64,000 nucleotides of DNA from Thalassobium sp. R2A62 (lineage in GTDB: Bacteria > Pseudomonadota > Alphaproteobacteria > Rhodobacterales > Rhodobacteraceae). The DNA lies in contig NZ_GG697169.2 of assembly GCF_000161835.1 (NCBI RefSeq), positions 3,203,829 to 3,267,828 on the forward strand. Reading direction: 5' to 3'. Position 1 is the stretch's first letter. Every line of letters begins with the position of its first letter. Below are positions 17,417 through 25,776 of this stretch, piece after piece. The translations under genes were made by a program, and so were the position numbers. The notes under the pieces were generated by a model that saw nothing but the letters and a program-made list of their open reading frames with translations, ran no database searches and was not told the DNA's origin.

Positions 17417-18049
17417 ATGACCGATCACGTCACACACGTCACTCACCCGCTGGTTCAACACAAATTGACCTTGATGCGCCAAATGACAACATCGACTGCC
17501 GAGTTTCGGCAGTTGTTGCGCGAAATCAGCCAGCTCTTGGCCTACGAGGTGACCCGCGATCTGAATGTCACAACGCGCCGGATTTCAACGCCGATCCAAG
17601 AGATGGACGCACCGGTTTTGGATGGTCGCAAATTGGCTTTGGTGTCTATCTTGCGGGCGGGCAATGGCCTGCTCGACGGGATGCTGGATCTTATCCCGTC
17701 CGCGCGTGTCGGATTTGTCGGGCTCTACCGCGACGAAGAGACACTAGAGCCTGTGCAGTATTATTTCAAAGTGCCGGATCGGCTGGACGAACGGCTTGTG
17801 ATTGCGGTGGATCCGATGCTTGCCACGGGAAATTCGTCGGTTGCAGCGATTGATTTGCTGAAACAGGCAGGTGCGACGAATATCCAGTTTATGTGCCTTT
17901 TGGCCGCGCCAGAGGGCATCGAACGTATGCGTGAGGCACATCCAGATGTGCCAATTGTGACCGCGGCAATCGACGAAAAACTGAATGAAAACGGGTATAT
18001 CGTGCCTGGTTTGGGTGATGCTGGCGACCGGATGTTTGGTACGAAATAA
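17417..18049 (+). CDS. upp: Uracil phosphoribosyltransferase
   Basis: Upp converts uracil and PRPP to UMP, closing the pyrimidine branch of this operon. The 210-residue protein begins [18 protein letters not shown], has [15 protein letters not shown], and carries the PRPP loop [11 protein letters not shown]. The C terminus [15 protein letters not shown] is the conserved uracil-binding end. I chose ATG 17417, four bases after the add stop; the frame upstream only overlaps add. It is the last gene of the operon, with a 65-base gap before the next gene. Confidence 0.97.
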   Translation: MTDHVTHVTHPLVQHKLTLMRQMTTSTAEFRQLLREISQLLAYEVTRDLNVTTRRISTPIQEMDAPVLDGRKLALVSILRAGNGLLDGMLDLIPSARVGFVGLYRDEETLEPVQYYFKVPDRLDERLVIAVDPMLATGNSSVAAIDLLKQAGATNIQFMCLLAAPEGIERMREAHPDVPIVTAAIDEKLNENGYIVPGLGDAGDRMFGTK

Positions 18050-18114
18050 GGCAACAATCGCTTTACACAGGCGCTATTGTTTGGCATGTTTCCACAACAT
18101 CTTGTGGGGGCAAA

Positions 18115-19806
18115 ATGCGTATTACCAAAGTATTCACAACCGCTCTATTGGTTGTATCCACCTCATCAACAGCCAGTTTGGCACAATCTTTGCGCGATGG
18201 CGCGACGCCGGCTGAGTTTCCGCCGTCGTCCTACACGGCGAGCCAGTACGTCGACAGCAACGGCTGTGTGTTCATTCGTGCAGGTATAAGCGGCAACGTA
18301 AGCTGGGTGCCGCGCGTGACGCGTCAGCGCGAAGTTTTGTGTGGTTTCCAACCATCACTGTCTGGCGCACAGCGCGCGACAGCATCGGCGGCTCCTGCAA
18401 CGTCTGCGCCAGCCCCTGTTGAAATCACGATCGAAACACCTGCGCCAACGCCCGCCGCCGCACCAGTCCCCGCCGCTGAGGCACCTGCGACACGAGTGGT
18501 CACAGCAACTGCTGCACCCCGCGTGACAGCGACTGCCCCTGCGGCAAGCACAGTTCGGGTGACCCACCCTGTGCAAACAGCCGCGCCAGAACAGACAACA
18601 GCGCGCGTGATCCGCCCAGCCGCGACTGTAAACCCTTCGCGTGCTCCCCAAGCCACGCAACGGATTATGACCCGCGCCCAGATTTGTGAGGGTCGCACAG
18701 GCGTCCAGTCGAGATACGTGAACCGTCGCACTGGTCAGCCGATTGATTGCGGTTCAGGCGCTGTGCGCACGGTTGCCACACCTCGCGTCGTTGCACCAAC
18801 AGTGACGACACCGCGTGTTGCAGCTGGCACCGTAATCCGGACCACCGCCGCCGATATCTGTGCGAACCGTTCTGCCAACGGGCAGAGATATGTGAGCCGC
18901 GCGACTGGTTTGCCGGTGCGTTGTGGCGCACAGGCGCAAAACCCGAATGGCATCGTCGCAAGCTCGACAGTACGGACGACACCGGCAACAATTGTGCCCA
19001 CAGCCACACCGACCCGCATGACTGTCGCCGCAGCACCGCGTGCAACAGCAGCTGGCACAGTCATTCGCACCACAGCCGCAGATATCTGCGCCAATCGGTC
19101 AGCTCAGGGGCAACGTTATATCAGCCGCAGCACCGGATTGCCCGCGCGTTGTGGTCCACAAACTCTGAACCCAAACCCGATCTTGCGGCAGGGGCCTGCT
19201 CCTGCGGGTGCAACACCGACCTATAGCTATGGCTCGACCGTCGCCTCGGCAGGCACGTATAGCCGTGCAGGCACGATGGTTGGCGGCACGGGCTTTGCCT
19301 TTGCTTCGAACGGGACACCAGATGGGTTCCGCGGCGTGTGGGATGACGACCGTTTGAACGCACAGCGTGGTTTGCCGTCTGGCACGCGGGTGCAGGTGAC
19401 ACAGCCTGCGAACCGTGGGTTCTGGGCAAACCTGTTTAACCCTGCACCTCGGACATCAACTATCGTGACCAGCCGTCAGGCACCTGCGGTCGCAGCTCGG
19501 ACTACAACACCGCAGCGCAGCACAGTGGCCACGCGCCAAGCGCCGGCACCTACAACCCAGCGCAGCGCCGCAACAACAGCACACCGCTATGTTCAGGTTG
19601 CCACCTACGGTAGCTCGGATGATGCGCAGATCGTAGCCAAGCGCCTACGGGCCCAAGGTCTGCCAATGCGGATCGGTCGCTATGATCGTGGGGGACAGAC
19701 CTACCGTATTGTTATGGTCGGACCCTTCAATTCTGCCTCAGCGCTGAACTCTGCACTTAGCACGGTGCGCTCAAGCGGTTTCCCCAGCGCAACGACTCGC
19801 CGCTAA
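18115..19806 (+). CDS. Secreted SPOR-domain protein with Cys-containing repeats
   Basis: The 563-residue protein has a signal peptide (MRITKVFTTALLVVSTSSTA, cleavage near SLA-Q), a long Ala/Pro/Thr-rich linker region, and a C-terminal SPOR domain (about 490-563: HRYVQVATYGSSDDAQIVA, then IVMVGPFNSASALNSAL). SPOR domains bind denuded septal peptidoglycan, so the protein probably acts in the periplasm at the division site. Three cysteine modules lie between, near residues 190, 247 and 323, each about 30 residues long with the pattern ICxxRxxxxxRYxxRxTGxPxxCG. An N-terminal motif (SNGCVFIRA, then REVLCGFQP) carries another Cys pair. The modules may be disulfide-bonded. Confidence 0.82.
   Translation: MRITKVFTTALLVVSTSSTASLAQSLRDGATPAEFPPSSYTASQYVDSNGCVFIRAGISGNVSWVPRVTRQREVLCGFQPSLSGAQRATASAAPATSAPAPVEITIETPAPTPAAAPVPAAEAPATRVVTATAAPRVTATAPAASTVRVTHPVQTAAPEQTTARVIRPAATVNPSRAPQATQRIMTRAQICEGRTGVQSRYVNRRTGQPIDCGSGAVRTVATPRVVAPTVTTPRVAAGTVIRTTAADICANRSANGQRYVSRATGLPVRCGAQAQNPNGIVASSTVRTTPATIVPTATPTRMTVAAAPRATAAGTVIRTTAADICANRSAQGQRYISRSTGLPARCGPQTLNPNPILRQGPAPAGATPTYSYGSTVASAGTYSRAGTMVGGTGFAFASNGTPDGFRGVWDDDRLNAQRGLPSGTRVQVTQPANRGFWANLFNPAPRTSTIVTSRQAPAVAARTTTPQRSTVATRQAPAPTTQRSAATTAHRYVQVATYGSSDDAQIVAKRLRAQGLPMRIGRYDRGGQTYRIVMVGPFNSASALNSALSTVRSSGFPSATTRR
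18823..19173 (+). repeat. Duplicated Cys-module coding units in the SPOR gene
   Basis: Two near-identical segments, about 18823-18945 and 19051-19173, encode GTVIRTTAADICANRSA and the rest of the Cys module. They are offset by 228 bases (76 residues). A more diverged third copy lies at about 18670-18770. The high nucleotide similarity of the last two suggests a recent in-frame duplication. Confidence 0.7.
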
Positions 19807-19826
19807 ACAGTTCTCCCGGGAAAAGA

Positions 19827-19852
19827 CCTTGCAGAAGATCGCGGGGTTTTTT
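19827..19852 (+). terminator. Intrinsic terminator after the SPOR gene
   Basis: CCTTGC (19827-19832) can pair with GCGGGG (19841-19846) using two G-U pairs, and six Ts follow directly at 19847-19852. It sits 20 bases after the stop codon. Confidence 0.65.
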
Positions 19853-19870
19853 CTTGCGCGGATGGCGGGA

Positions 19871-20890
19871 TCAGCCGCCGCAGATTTGCTGTAAAATGAC
19901 CCAATCGACGTCGCCCAACACGGCACGTGGCGGTGTGTCTGCATGAGGGTCTGCTTCGATCAACCCAAGGCTTGTTTCACCTGAAACATCGATTGCGAAT
20001 GCAAAGGGCGTGCTAGCAACCTCGGCTGTTTCAAACGCAGCAAGCAGGGGTTGGTCCGCAGGGCGGGGTGTCGGGGTCGAGACCAGAACTTCGCCATAGT
20101 CACGCAATGTCTGGTCCTTCATTTCGCCCGTTGTGAGCAATCGAAACGTACTGCGCAGGCCTGCGGTTTCGAGAAGGTCGCGCAATGGGTCGCGGCTCTC
20201 TGCGTGGGTCTTTGCCGCGAGGATATAACCCGCAACAACATCGGCGCTCTCATAGTCTTCAAACAGGCTGCGGTTCATCACGACGATGTCGCCCGGAAGG
20301 TAGAGAATATCTTGGGGCAATGCGGGGGCCACAATCAGCTGGGCATCTGGCGCGTCAGGCAAAAGCCGAGCACGCAAACGGTTGAGCGCAGGGCGTCCGC
20401 CACGTGCCCGACAGGGCGTGCCAGCGACACGTTCCACACGGTCCTGCAGGCTGCGTCCCAGTGCGCTGCGTTTGACGTCTGGGACGACACTTAGAGTGTG
20501 CGTGGTCAATGCGTCCGGCGCCCAAAACAAGGCGACCCAACCAACAGCTGCAACATTGAGCCCGATCCCCCAAAAGCGAAGCCGCCCTGCGCGAGGCCGA
20601 TTTTTCAAAATGGTTTTGCGAACCCGTTCCACCGCATCGATCATATCAGGATCATCGATTTCAAGCGTCTCGGTCGCATCGACATCTGGCGTGAAAATTG
20701 CGGGCCTTTGCCCCGGGTTTTTACGCGTAACCGCAGCCAGCGACCAATGGCTAAGTGCGCGATTAGCCGAGTCAGAAATAACCAGCGTCGCATCTCCAAA
20801 CGAGACGATCACATCGCGCCGTTGATCCTGTGGTGTCATACGCCACAAGCCGCCGCTTTCGAGGCGTTCGTATTCTTTGAGTGCGGTCAT
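19871..20890 (-). CDS. Membrane protein with a degenerate M48-peptidase-like domain
   Basis: The 339-residue protein has an N-terminal cytoplasmic domain of about 105 residues, one transmembrane helix (FWGIGLNVAAVGWVALFWAP), and a periplasmic C-terminal part. That part has the M48-like order LPGDIVVMNRSLFEDYESAD, then VVAGYILAAKTHAESRDPLR and LLETAGLRSTFRLL. In active M48 enzymes the equivalent helix carries HExxH; here it reads ILAAKTHAE, so the first zinc histidine and catalytic glutamate are missing. It is therefore probably a non-catalytic relative. It converges with the SPOR gene. Confidence 0.6.
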   Translation of the reverse strand: MTALKEYERLESGGLWRMTPQDQRRDVIVSFGDATLVISDSANRALSHWSLAAVTRKNPGQRPAIFTPDVDATETLEIDDPDMIDAVERVRKTILKNRPRAGRLRFWGIGLNVAAVGWVALFWAPDALTTHTLSVVPDVKRSALGRSLQDRVERVAGTPCRARGGRPALNRLRARLLPDAPDAQLIVAPALPQDILYLPGDIVVMNRSLFEDYESADVVAGYILAAKTHAESRDPLRDLLETAGLRSTFRLLTTGEMKDQTLRDYGEVLVSTPTPRPADQPLLAAFETAEVASTPFAFAIDVSGETSLGLIEADPHADTPPRAVLGDVDWVILQQICGG

Positions 20891-20963
20891 GGTGGGCTGC
20901 TCTGCCTCTGTTTATGAGGTGAGTTTAGCGTAAACACCGGTCGCGGGCAATCGGAACGCAGAA

Positions 20964-20982
20964 ACGGGGGCATGGCCCCCGT
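20964..20982 (-). terminator. Hairpin after the acyl-CoA ligase gene
   Basis: ACGGGGGC (20964-20971) and GCCCCCGT (20975-20982) form a perfect 8-bp stem with a three-base loop, 43 bases beyond the stop of the minus-strand ligase gene. No T run is obvious. Confidence 0.5.
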
Positions 20983-21024
20983 CGGTGGTGCGGATCACTC
21001 AAGATCTATTTTCTTTGAGACAGG

Positions 21025-22650
21025 TCAGAGCGTTTTGGCGAACGTGCGCAGTTCAAACTTTTGTATCTTACCTGTCGAGGTCTTGGGCAGTTCTTGGAAG
21101 ACCACAGTCTTTGGGCACTTAAAGCTAGCAAGACGCGTTTTTGTGTGCGCGATCATTTCGGCCTCGGTTGCGGTCGCACCGTCCTTGAGCTCGATAAACG
21201 CGCATGGGGTCTCGCCCCATTTGTCATCGGGTTTGGCGACGACAGCGCAAAGCAACACGGCAGGATGATGCATCAACGCGCCTTCAACCTCAACCGAGCT
21301 GATGTTTTCACCGCCCGAGATAATGATGTCTTTGGCGCGGTCAGCGATCTGAATATAGCCGTCAGGATGCTGGATCGCGAGATCCTCCGAATGGAAATAC
21401 CCGTTGGCAAATGCTTTGGTCGTGGCTTCTGGGTTCTTGTAGTACCCTTTCATCACAGAATTGCCGCGCATCACGATCTCGCCTTGGGTTTGGGCGTCCA
21501 TCGGGACCTGCTGGGCCTGCTCATCGACAACTGTGACATCTTCCATCATCGGGAAGGCCACGCCTTGGCGGGCCTTGATGCTGGACTGTTCTTCCTGATG
21601 CAGGGTGTCCCACGCGTCATTCCAGATGCATTCGGTGACGTGACCATAGGTTTCGGTCAAACCGTAGACCTGTGTAATGTTGAACCCCATTTCGCCAATC
21701 GCAGCGAGCGTTGCAGGGGCGGGTGGGGCACCGGCTGTGAACACCTCGACCGTGTGATCAAATGTTTTGCGGTCGCCGTCGACTGCGTTGACGATCATGT
21801 TCAGCACAATCGGCGCGCCGCCAAAGTGGGTCACACCACGATCCGCGATCCCGTCATAAATGGCCGCAGCCGTGATATCGCGACAGCACACAACAGTACC
21901 GCCAAGAACAGGCATCATCCACGTGTGGTTCCAGCCGTTACAGTGAAACAGCGGAACGATTGCCATAAACCGTGGGTGCAGTGTCATGCGCCATGAAATC
22001 ACGGTGCCCATCGTCATCAGATATGCGCCGCGGTGGTGGTAAACGACGCCCTTTGGACGGCCTGTCGTGCCAGAGGTGTAGTTAAGCGCGAGGCTCTCCC
22101 ATTCGTCCGCTGGCATGATCCATTCAAAATCAGTGTCACCCGCCAGCAAGAAATCTTCATAGTCCATCTGCTCGCCCAAGCCAGGGACGCCGGCGACAGG
22201 GTCAGGGACTTCGATGACCAGCGGGGCAGGGCCTTCCATCTGGGCGATCGCTTCCATCGTCAGCGGCAGGAACTGGCTGTCGGTGATCACAACCTTGGCG
22301 CCGCCGTGGTCAAAGATGTAGGCGACCGTATCCACGTCGAGACGGATGTTGATTGTATTTAGAACCGCACCACAAGCAGGCACGCCAAACGCGGCCTCGC
22401 ATTGTGCTGGTGTATTAGGAAGCAAGGTTGCAACCACTTCGCCAGGCTCTACCCCCGCCTTGGTCAAGGCCGATGCCAATTGGGTCACGCGACGGTGGTA
22501 TGTTTTGTAGTCCATCACGGTGTCGCCATAGACAACAGCATCGTGGTCCGGAAACACGCGCGCGGCGCGGTTGAGGTGGCTGAGCGGTGTCAGCGGAACA
22601 TAATTGGCTTGGCATTTATCCAAACCGGTTTCGTCTGCCATCCAACCCAT
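21025..22650 (-). CDS. Acyl-CoA synthetase (AMP-forming), medium/short-chain type
   Basis: An ANL-family ligase of 541 residues. Motifs are the P-loop YTSGTTGRPKGVVYHHRGAY, the QVYGLTETYGHVT motif, DLAIQHPDGYIQIADRAKD and the catalytic lysine region PKTSTGKIQKFELR. The opening YVPLTPLSHLNRAARVFPD and the CGAVLNTINIRLD stretch are those of the plant AAE-like/roseobacter group that includes some methylmercaptopropionyl-CoA ligases (DmdB). The exact acid is not readable from sequence. I place the start at 22650 (MGWMADETGL), where an AGGGAT lies upstream; 22641 is possible. The frame further upstream runs into the divergent promoter region. Confidence 0.85.
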   Translation of the reverse strand: MGWMADETGLDKCQANYVPLTPLSHLNRAARVFPDHDAVVYGDTVMDYKTYHRRVTQLASALTKAGVEPGEVVATLLPNTPAQCEAAFGVPACGAVLNTINIRLDVDTVAYIFDHGGAKVVITDSQFLPLTMEAIAQMEGPAPLVIEVPDPVAGVPGLGEQMDYEDFLLAGDTDFEWIMPADEWESLALNYTSGTTGRPKGVVYHHRGAYLMTMGTVISWRMTLHPRFMAIVPLFHCNGWNHTWMMPVLGGTVVCCRDITAAAIYDGIADRGVTHFGGAPIVLNMIVNAVDGDRKTFDHTVEVFTAGAPPAPATLAAIGEMGFNITQVYGLTETYGHVTECIWNDAWDTLHQEEQSSIKARQGVAFPMMEDVTVVDEQAQQVPMDAQTQGEIVMRGNSVMKGYYKNPEATTKAFANGYFHSEDLAIQHPDGYIQIADRAKDIIISGGENISSVEVEGALMHHPAVLLCAVVAKPDDKWGETPCAFIELKDGATATEAEMIAHTKTRLASFKCPKTVVFQELPKTSTGKIQKFELRTFAKTL

Positions 22651-22741
22651 GTCCAAAATCCCTATGTGCGTGTCGCGGATGAGCGAGAGTATGCACAGCA
22701 GTCGCGATACGAAAAGCCCTGTTAGCGACGGAAGATGGTAA

Positions 22742-23647
22742 ATGTCAGACAATTCAAGCACCCAAGCCACGATCAGCATTCTCGGTGGGATGATGACTCT
22801 AGGTTTGATCGACAATTTTGTACGGTTGATCGCTGTGGACGCTGGTCTATGGCAGTTTCATGCGGTGCGTGCGGTGATGGCGCTGGCCATTATGGGGGGC
22901 ATGGCGGCCCTAGGCTGGGCAACGATTCGCCCCAAACGCAAATTGGCTGTACTGGGACGCAGTGTGTTCACAGCGGGATCGATGCTGATCTATTTCGGCT
23001 GCCTTGCGTTTTTGCCCATTGGCGTTGTCGCAGCAGGCCTGTTCACCTCGCCCATTTTTATCTTGCTGATTTCGATCGTGTTTATGGGGGTTCGAGTTGG
23101 GCCTCTGCGGTGGCTGGCCGTGGCGATCGGTTTTGTAGGGGTGATGATGGTTATTCAGCCAAACCCCAATGATCTGGATTGGCTGTCTTTCTTGCCCATT
23201 GGTGCAGGCGTTCTCTATGCGATCGGCGCGGTCGCCACGCGGGCGTGGTGCGAGGGTGAAACGACACTGACACTCACCGCAGGCTTTTTTGGCGTGTTGG
23301 GGGTGTTTGGAGTGATTGGCCTGACGGTTCTTACGATTTGGCCGATGCCCGTTGCGGACGGGACTGATGGATTTGTCACGCGCAGCTTTACCTCTTTGAC
23401 CGGCACGTTCTTGTTCTGGACAACAGTGCAGGCGATTGGATCCATGGTGGGCGTTGGCCTGCTGTTCCGCGGCTATTTGCTGGGCGATGCATCCTATGTA
23501 TCTGTGCTAGAGTATTCCTTGATGATCTTTGCGTCGTTTTGGGCATGGGTCATTTGGAGCGAAGGACTGAACCTGCTGGCAATGGGCGGAGTGGTGATGA
23601 TCATTATATCGGGCGGCATCATATCCGTGCGGAGTACGGCGAAATGA
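22742..23647 (+). CDS. DMT-superfamily (EamA) transporter
   Basis: A 301-residue integral membrane protein with about ten hydrophobic helices arranged as two EamA repeats: the first half ends near VGVMMVIQPNPNDLDW, and the second half begins at FLPIGAGVLYAIGAVATRAWC. This is the drug/metabolite exporter layout of the inner membrane, and the cargo is not predictable. The last codon overlaps the start of the sulfotransferase gene (ATGA), so both are made from one message. The promoter is shared divergently with the ligase gene. Confidence 0.88.
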   Translation: MSDNSSTQATISILGGMMTLGLIDNFVRLIAVDAGLWQFHAVRAVMALAIMGGMAALGWATIRPKRKLAVLGRSVFTAGSMLIYFGCLAFLPIGVVAAGLFTSPIFILLISIVFMGVRVGPLRWLAVAIGFVGVMMVIQPNPNDLDWLSFLPIGAGVLYAIGAVATRAWCEGETTLTLTAGFFGVLGVFGVIGLTVLTIWPMPVADGTDGFVTRSFTSLTGTFLFWTTVQAIGSMVGVGLLFRGYLLGDASYVSVLEYSLMIFASFWAWVIWSEGLNLLAMGGVVMIIISGGIISVRSTAK

Positions 23648-24288
23648 TCATCTCGCGGGGGCGTGAGTATCTGTTTGTCCACATTCCGAAAACGGGTGGC
23701 ACGTCGATGGCGCTCGCACTAGAAGATCGGGCCAAGGCCGACGACATCCTGATTGGCGACACACCAAAGGCATTGCGCCGCAAGGCGCGGCTTAAGGGCA
23801 TCGAGACGCGGGGGCGGGTCTGGAAACATTCGACGCTCGCTGATGTCGAGGAGTTGGTCACGCGGAACGAGATGCAAGACCTGTTTGTCTTCACCATGGT
23901 GCGCAACCCGTGGGACAGATTGGTCAGCTATTACCACTGGCTACAGGTCCAAACCTTTGAGAATCGTGCCGTGGCGTTGGCCCAACAGTTGGATTTTTCG
24001 TCATTCCTAAATCACGAGCACACTCAAAACAGCCTGCGGGCCAATCCGGCTGTGCGCTATGTGACTGATGCTGCGGGGACAGTTCACGCTGATCTCTACA
24101 TCCGGCTGGACCAGTTTGCCCAAGATGTTAAGGCGCTCGAAGAGCATTTGGGTTTCGACATCAAACTGCCCCATGCGAACGCGTCAAAACGCGACGCAGC
24201 CTATCAATCCTACTTTTCTGACGCGGATCGCGCATTGGTCGTGATTCTCTGCTCGGACGATATCGAACGGTTCGGATTCACCTTTTAG
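23644..24288 (+). CDS. Sulfotransferase-family protein
   Basis: A 214-residue protein with the two PAPS-binding motifs of the sulfotransferase-2 group: the N-terminal FVHIPKTGGTSMA loop that holds the 5'-phosphosulfate, and MVRNPWDRLVSYYHWLQ for the 3'-phosphate. In bacteria such proteins usually sulfate surface glycans or small metabolites. I chose ATG 23644, which overlaps the transporter stop by four bases; the frame open upstream is only a shadow of the transporter. The coupling with a DMT exporter hints that the sulfated product, or its precursor, is moved across the membrane. This is inferred. Confidence 0.82.
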   Translation: MIISRGREYLFVHIPKTGGTSMALALEDRAKADDILIGDTPKALRRKARLKGIETRGRVWKHSTLADVEELVTRNEMQDLFVFTMVRNPWDRLVSYYHWLQVQTFENRAVALAQQLDFSSFLNHEHTQNSLRANPAVRYVTDAAGTVHADLYIRLDQFAQDVKALEEHLGFDIKLPHANASKRDAAYQSYFSDADRALVVILCSDDIERFGFTF

Positions 24289-24319
24289 TAACCATATTGT
24301 TCGCGCTTTAGATTCCATC

Positions 24320-24355
24320 AATTTGATTCAAATTCTTAGTTAATCAATCATTAAC
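24320..24355 (+). promoter_or_regulatory. CtrA-type box and adjacent palindrome
   Basis: TTAA at 24340-24343 and TTAAC at 24351-24355 are separated by exactly seven bases, which is the CtrA consensus TTAA-N7-TTAAC. Just upstream, AATTTGA (24320-24326) and TCAAATT (24328-24334) form a perfect palindrome around one base. The sites lie about 125-160 bases before the Hint-domain gene. CtrA control is inferred from the consensus match alone. Confidence 0.55.
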
Positions 24356-24479
24356 AATGCCCCAAACTTGCCTCTTTGTCGGCAAAGGTCGGACAACAGA
24401 ATCACCCCAGATGGTTTTGCTGCTAACGAAACGCCAGCTGCCAATCGCGTTTTACTCTAATGATCTGGGGATCGATAAA

Positions 24480-25148
24480 ATGTTTGGATGGAAATCTGAA
24501 AACCGCGTATGCCAAATCGCCGAAATGTCCGGCGCATGGACTGCCGCGACACAGCGCATTGCAACTGGTTTGGTTGCTGGCACACGTTTTGCGACACCAA
24601 ACGGCTGGCGCGCAGTAGAAGCCATCGCTGCTGGCGATCAGGTGCTGACATTCGATGGTGGCTTTCAAACCGTTGTCGCCGTCAACCACGGCGCCGTTTG
24701 GTCTAGCATTTCTGAATGCCCTGCAGAAGCACAGCCAATGAACCTCCCCGCAGGTGCCTTGGGCAACCGCGAAGCGATGCAGCTGTTGCCAGAGCAGACC
24801 ATCATGCTGGAAAGCGACGTTGCAGAAGAAGCGTTTGGTGACCCGTTCGTTCTGGTGCCTGCACGTGCTCTCGAAGGGTTCCGCGGCATCAAGCGCGCCT
24901 ACCAGCGCGGTGAAGGCCACTTGGTGAGCCTGCAGTTCGCAGAAGACCAGATCGTCTTTGCCAACATCGGCGCGTTGTTCTTTTGCCCAGGCGCGGGCGA
25001 TCTCGTGTCTACACCGCTGACACAGTACGACTACACTTCGCTGAACATGGAGCAGGCCGACACATTGATCGCTTGCATCGAAATGGTAGACCTCGAGACG
25101 GATTGCCCAGCAACCCACCACGTCGCCCTACAGTACGTGGCAGCCTAA
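24480..25148 (+). CDS. Hint-domain protein
   Basis: A 222-residue protein with the Hedgehog/intein-type (Hint_2) opening GLVAGTRFATPNGWRAVEAI, AAGDQVLTFDGGFQTVV, then the QTIMLESDVAEEAFGDPFVLVPA block with the usual spacing. Roseobacters carry many such stand-alone Hint proteins, often at the ends of secreted RTX-type proteins; here it is a separate gene. The self-splicing or cleavage residues are not clearly complete, since the position normally held by Cys is part of AGTRF. The start at 24480 is preceded by a GGGGA about nine bases upstream; the frame is open to 24357. A CtrA-type box lies upstream. A second Hint protein is at 57266-57823. Confidence 0.75.
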   Translation: MFGWKSENRVCQIAEMSGAWTAATQRIATGLVAGTRFATPNGWRAVEAIAAGDQVLTFDGGFQTVVAVNHGAVWSSISECPAEAQPMNLPAGALGNREAMQLLPEQTIMLESDVAEEAFGDPFVLVPARALEGFRGIKRAYQRGEGHLVSLQFAEDQIVFANIGALFFCPGAGDLVSTPLTQYDYTSLNMEQADTLIACIEMVDLETDCPATHHVALQYVAA

Positions 25149-25438
25149 GCAATCTAACGGTCCCCAAGCCGATATTCTCAAAGCGAAAAAGGCGGGCCAG
25201 GCAGGGCCCAGCCGATGCTCCAAAATGTTGGAAAATGAAACGGCAGGATCTCAGTGAAGAGGTTCTGCGTTTCGGGTAGATGACATCTGACCGTATTCGA
25301 TGGGTGTCTGGTTCAAGCCCAATTTTACTGCAGGTCTCGAGCAACTTGTTAGCCGACGTTAGGGTGATAGGGCGACAGAACAGCGGACTACGGTATAAAC
25401 CAATCCGATTGGGCTCGTTTTGCTTGGAGAATAGAGTG

Positions 25439-25627
25439 ATGACTATCGAGACGGACTTGCACGCGGCAAATCATGTCCCTGATTCTGGGTTGGGCCGATC
25501 GCTAGTCTATTACTATTTTGTTTTGATTTTATTGTTTCCAGTCATCCTGTTTGGCGTGTCCGATAGCACATTGAAACTTGGCCTGCTTGCTCTGATCGTA
25601 TGTGCAGCAGTTGCGCCACCAGTATAG
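25439..25627 (+). CDS. Small single-span membrane protein
   Basis: A 62-residue frame with a GGAGA about ten bases before the ATG (MTIETDLHAANHVPDSG). The C-terminal half is hydrophobic (SLVYYYFVLILLFPVILFGV, then KLGLLALIVCAAV), so it is probably an inner-membrane protein with one or two helices. I recognise no family. It lies alone between the Hint gene and a convergent membrane-protein gene, with a terminator for the latter just beyond. Confidence 0.5.
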   Translation: MTIETDLHAANHVPDSGLGRSLVYYYFVLILLFPVILFGVSDSTLKLGLLALIVCAAVAPPV

Positions 25628-25633
25628 GTTTTG

Positions 25634-25663
25634 CAAAAAAAACGAAGAGTGCATGCGCTTCGT
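25634..25663 (-). terminator. Intrinsic terminator for the 25777-26160 gene
   Basis: ACGAAG (25642-25647) pairs with CTTCGT (25658-25663), and the stem can be extended by inner pairs past one mismatch. Read on the minus strand the stem is followed by an eight-base T run. It lies about 115 bases beyond the stop of the minus-strand membrane-protein gene. Confidence 0.65.
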
Positions 25664-25776
25664 CAAGCCCAAGTTGTGGCGTTAAGAAAGAACGCCGACA
25701 AATAATTTGCGCGGTAGCGGACAACATTTGCCCAACTACATTTACAACTGAGTAGAGTAAGTCTGCGCAAGAATTT

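Noticed and set aside
18324-18731. Minus-strand Ala/Gly/Val-rich frame in the SPOR gene
   Set aside because: It mirrors the Ala/Pro/Thr linker of the SPOR protein and reflects base composition.
25255-25345. A second tRNA gene near 25.3 kb
   Set aside because: The stretch contains a GGTTCAAGCC that resembles a T-loop, but acceptor and anticodon arms cannot be formed.
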